Source of the DNA: Nautiliaceae bacterium
Lineage (GTDB): Bacteria; Campylobacterota; Campylobacteria; Campylobacterales; Nautiliaceae
Direction of reading: 5' to 3'
Length of the DNA: 7,536 nt
Assembly: GCA_027035735.1 (NCBI GenBank)
Contig: JALVUH010000093.1
Location: 1-7,536, forward strand
Shown: positions 5,780 to 7,536 of the stretch, piece after piece
How positions within the stretch are numbered: position 1 is the stretch's first letter
How the letters are laid out: every line of letters starts with the position of its first letter
Translations under genes and position numbers: made by a program
The notes under the pieces: generated by a model
The model's database searches: none
Told to the model about the DNA's origin: nothing
Seen by the model: only the letters and a program-made list of their open reading frames with translations

Positions 5780-6476
5780 AAGCTATAAAAGTTGCAAAAT
5801 TATTCCATCTAAAAATTATATCAATATCTTTAAATCCTGCATTTTTTAACATTTCTATATTTTCATTCATTGTATAAGGAATTAAAACATTCTCAAGTGC
5901 TTCTCTTTTTTGAGCTATTTCATATTCAGAATAACCTTTTTCTTTTTTGTAGTTATAATAAATATCTATCATTGTTTTATTTAGCTTTTTATTCTCTGTT
6001 ATCAATTTCTCACTCATTAAAAAAATTCCTTCATTTTTTAAAGAGTTATAAATTTTTTTTATTAGTTTTTCTCTTTTTAAAGGTCTTATGAATTGAATAG
6101 TATAATTTGCAACTATAGCTTTTGGGTTTTTGAATTCATATTCTAAAAAGTCTGCTTCTATAAATTTTGCATTACTACCAAATGCTTTTGCTTTTTGAGT
6201 TGCTCTTTTTATCATTGCAGGAGAATTGTCAATGCCAATTAATTCTAAATTATTGATTTTTTTGCTAAGTTCAATTAAAAAAGTTCCAGTTGAGCTTCCA
6301 AGGTCAATAACTAAATCTTTTTCTTTTAAAAAATTTTTTAAAATATCAATTTGAAGTTTTAAATTTTCTTTATAAAAAGGCACGCTTCTTAAAAGCATAT
6401 CATCAAATACGCTTGCCACTTCTTCGTCAAATTCAAATTGTTTGGTAATTGGTTTAGAGAAAATATTGTCTTTCAC
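5766..6476 (-). CDS. cmoA: Carboxy-S-adenosyl-L-methionine synthase
   Basis: Converts S-adenosylmethionine and prephenate to carboxy-SAM, which CmoB uses to make cmo5U at wobble position 34 of tRNAs. The 236 residues fit the family (about 240-250). The fold is a class I methyltransferase: motif I DLGSSTGT (58-65), IDNSPAMI (82-89), the acidic EADF (107-110) and the motif ANYTIQFIRPLKRE (123-136), which in E. coli reads LNFTLQFLEP. CmoA-specific features are the opening FSKPI with FDEEVASVFDDMLLRSVP (16-33) and GYSEYEIAQKREALENVL (181-198), with Arg191 where the family binds the carboxyl group. The start is GTG (6476-6474), five bases after AAAGGA. The 3' end overlaps convergent flhA by 14 bases, so neither gene has room for its own terminator at the junction. 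cmoB is not in view. An ordinary SAM methyltransferase is a less likely alternative, given the specific motifs. Confidence 0.93.
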   Translation of the reverse strand: MKDNIFSKPITKQFEFDEEVASVFDDMLLRSVPFYKENLKLQIDILKNFLKEKDLVIDLGSSTGTFLIELSKKINNLELIGIDNSPAMIKRATQKAKAFGSNAKFIEADFLEYEFKNPKAIVANYTIQFIRPLKREKLIKKIYNSLKNEGIFLMSEKLITENKKLNKTMIDIYYNYKKEKGYSEYEIAQKREALENVLIPYTMNENIEMLKNAGFKDIDIIFRWNNFATFIAFKNQ

Positions 6477-6495
6477 CTTTTTCCTTTGATATAAT
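6466..6495 (+). promoter_or_regulatory. Sigma-70 promoter of metY
   Basis: TTGTCT (6466-6471) and a perfect TATAAT (6490-6495) are 18 bases apart, and the -10 has a TGA extension (6487-6489). The start of transcription would be near 6502, giving a leader of about 25 bases with an AAAAAAGG ribosome site. The -35 lies inside the first codons of divergent cmoA. I see no riboswitch or other methionine-responsive structure, and the leader is too short to hold one. Confidence 0.55.
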
Positions 6496-6503
6496 TTGTC
6501 AAG

Positions 6504-6512
6504 ATTTTATCA
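6504..6512 (-). promoter_or_regulatory. Putative extended -10 promoter of cmoA
   Basis: On the minus strand TGATAAAAT combines a TGn extension with a -10-like TAAAAT (6509-6504). Transcription would start about 20 bases before the GTG, and the leader would carry AAAGGA. A TTGACA follows at 6502-6497, but a -10 at proper spacing from it would fall at the start codon, so I do not use it. No clear -35 is visible. Confidence 0.35.
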
Positions 6513-6526
6513 AAAAAGGTTTATTT

Positions 6527-7536
6527 ATGAAAGATGCAACCTTAGCACTTCATATAGGTTATGAAAAAGATAAAGAAAAGTCTATGCAAGTACCCATATA
6601 TATGACTACAGCATATGAATACCAAGATACTGACCATGCCGCAAGACTTTTTAATTTAGAAGAAGAAGGAAATATTTATACAAGAATTTCAAATCCTACT
6701 ACAAGAGTATTTGAAAAAAGAATAGCAGCTCTTGAGAGGGGAATTGATGCTTTAGCTACTGCTAGTGGAATGGGAGCTATTTTTTATTCTATTGCAAATT
6801 TAGTTAGTAGTGGAGATAATATAATTATTTCAAACAAACTTTATGGAGGAAGTATTACTCTATCTACTCAAACACTAAAAAGTTTTGGAATAAGTGCAAA
6901 ATATTTTGACCCAACTAATCCAAAGGAGCTTGAAGAGTTAATAGATGATAATACAAAAGCGATTCTTTTTGAAAGTATTGCAAATCCAGCTTTAGTGGTA
7001 CCTGAATTTGATGAAATAGTAGAAATTGCTAATAAAAAAGATGTAATTACAATTTGTGATAATACAATAGCAACTCCTTATAGTATAAAACCAATAGAGC
7101 TTGGAGTAGATATAGTAGTTCATAGTGCAAGTAAATATATTGTAGGAAATTCAACTGCAATTGGAGGGTGTATAATTGAAGCTCCTTTTGCAAAAGAAAA
7201 ACTAAAAACAAAAAGATATCCTAAGTTTAATGAAAAAGATGAGAGTTATCATGGACTTATTTATAATGAAAAGTTTGATAATCCTTTTATAGCAAGAGCA
7301 AGGCTTGCTCTACTTAGAGATTTTGGAGCAGTTTTATCTCCTTTTAATGCTTGGCTTTTTATTTTAGGGCTTGAGACTCTGCACTTAAGAATTAAAGCTC
7401 ATAGCGAAAATGCACAAAAAATAGCTAAATTTCTTGCAACTCATCCAAAAGTAAAAAATGTAAATTATCCATTTTTAGAAAATAATGAAAATTACAAAAG
7501 AGCTAAAAAATATTTAAAATATGGCAGTGGTATAAT
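6527..7536 (+). CDS. metY: O-acetylhomoserine sulfhydrylase, N-terminal part (cut by window edge)
   Basis: A PLP enzyme of the Cys/Met metabolism family, which makes homocysteine from O-acetylhomoserine and sulfide for methionine synthesis in the cytoplasm. The first 336 residues are visible with an open frame to the edge; the family has about 420-430, so perhaps 90 are missing. Visible motifs are TLALHIGYE (5-13), the phosphate-binding YTRISNPTT (51-59), ASGMGA (79-84), LYGGS (105-109), FESIANP (148-154) and the pyridine-nitrogen Asp178 in CDNT. The PLP-binding Lys203 lies in HSASKYI. The region after Lys203 has the longer insert (KRYPKF onward, about 229-270) that separates MetY from the shorter cystathionine gamma-synthase group. 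The ATG follows AAAAAAGG by six bases. Specificity for O-acetyl- over O-succinylhomoserine is inferred from family resemblance, not proven. It is divergent from cmoA. Confidence 0.92.
   Translation, partial: MKDATLALHIGYEKDKEKSMQVPIYMTTAYEYQDTDHAARLFNLEEEGNIYTRISNPTTRVFEKRIAALERGIDALATASGMGAIFYSIANLVSSGDNIIISNKLYGGSITLSTQTLKSFGISAKYFDPTNPKELEELIDDNTKAILFESIANPALVVPEFDEIVEIANKKDVITICDNTIATPYSIKPIELGVDIVVHSASKYIVGNSTAIGGCIIEAPFAKEKLKTKRYPKFNEKDESYHGLIYNEKFDNPFIARARLALLRDFGAVLSPFNAWLFILGLETLHLRIKAHSENAQKIAKFLATHPKVKNVNYPFLENNENYKRAKKYLKYGSGI

Noticed and set aside
3586..6091. Short open frames antisense to flhA (3586-3873, 4946-5155) and to cmoA (5870-6091)
   Set aside because: All lie inside confident genes and show no family features or start signals.
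6497..6502. TTGACA on the minus strand as the cmoA -35
   Set aside because: The matching -10 would fall on the cmoA start codon, so this consensus hexamer is probably fortuitous.
1..7536. CRISPR array, insertion sequence, tRNA, riboswitch or integrated element
   Set aside because: No spaced repeats, transposase, terminal inverted repeats, tRNA fold or conserved aptamer was seen, and composition is uniform along the window.

Overview
The window is strongly AT-rich, with lysine-, isoleucine- and glutamate-rich proteins and densely packed genes. Protein sequences and gene order point to a chromosomal segment of a Campylobacterota (Epsilonproteobacteria). The closest impression is a low-GC group such as the Nautiliales (Nautilia, Caminibacter, Lebetimonas), but that finer placement is inference from composition and style, not from a search. 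The run rpsO / Rrf2-family regulator / flhA is, from memory, also found in Campylobacter, so this looks like core genome. I see no mobile element, CRISPR array, tRNA or rRNA.

Layout. Positions 1-1031 (minus strand) hold a two-component pair: an OmpR-type response regulator and, overlapping its 3' end, the start of a sensor histidine kinase that begins at TTG and runs off the left edge. A 49-bp divergent region separates it from hisD (1081-2379, plus), which overlaps a small single-pass membrane protein of unknown function (2366-2779). rpsO (2787-3062, minus) converges on that gene, with a hairpin terminator lying across the rpsO stop codon. Divergent from rpsO, an Rrf2-family regulator with three cysteines (3205-3621) overlaps flhA. 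flhA has no ATG, GTG or TTG at its true N-terminus and probably starts at a CTG at 3611. flhA ends by overlapping the convergent cmoA (5766-6476, minus, GTG start) by 14 bp. Divergent from cmoA is metY (from 6527, plus), which is cut off by the right edge.

How the genes relate. Functions are mixed: signal transduction, histidine synthesis, translation (S15, and tRNA wobble modification by CmoA), flagellar export (FlhA) and sulfur amino acid synthesis (MetY). The probable transcription units are regulator-kinase, hisD-membrane protein, rpsO alone, rrf2-flhA, cmoA and metY. Junctions are overlaps or gaps of a few bases, and the promoters sit in three short divergent intergenic regions (1032-1080, 3063-3204, 6477-6526). 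No stretch above 300 bases lacks a gene.

I found no convincing new multi-gene system. The points most worth a second look are the non-canonical start of flhA, its coupling to a probable Fe-S or redox regulator, the Lys/Glu repeat in the FlhA linker, an AT-rich palindrome at the rpsO promoter, and the unassigned membrane protein after hisD.
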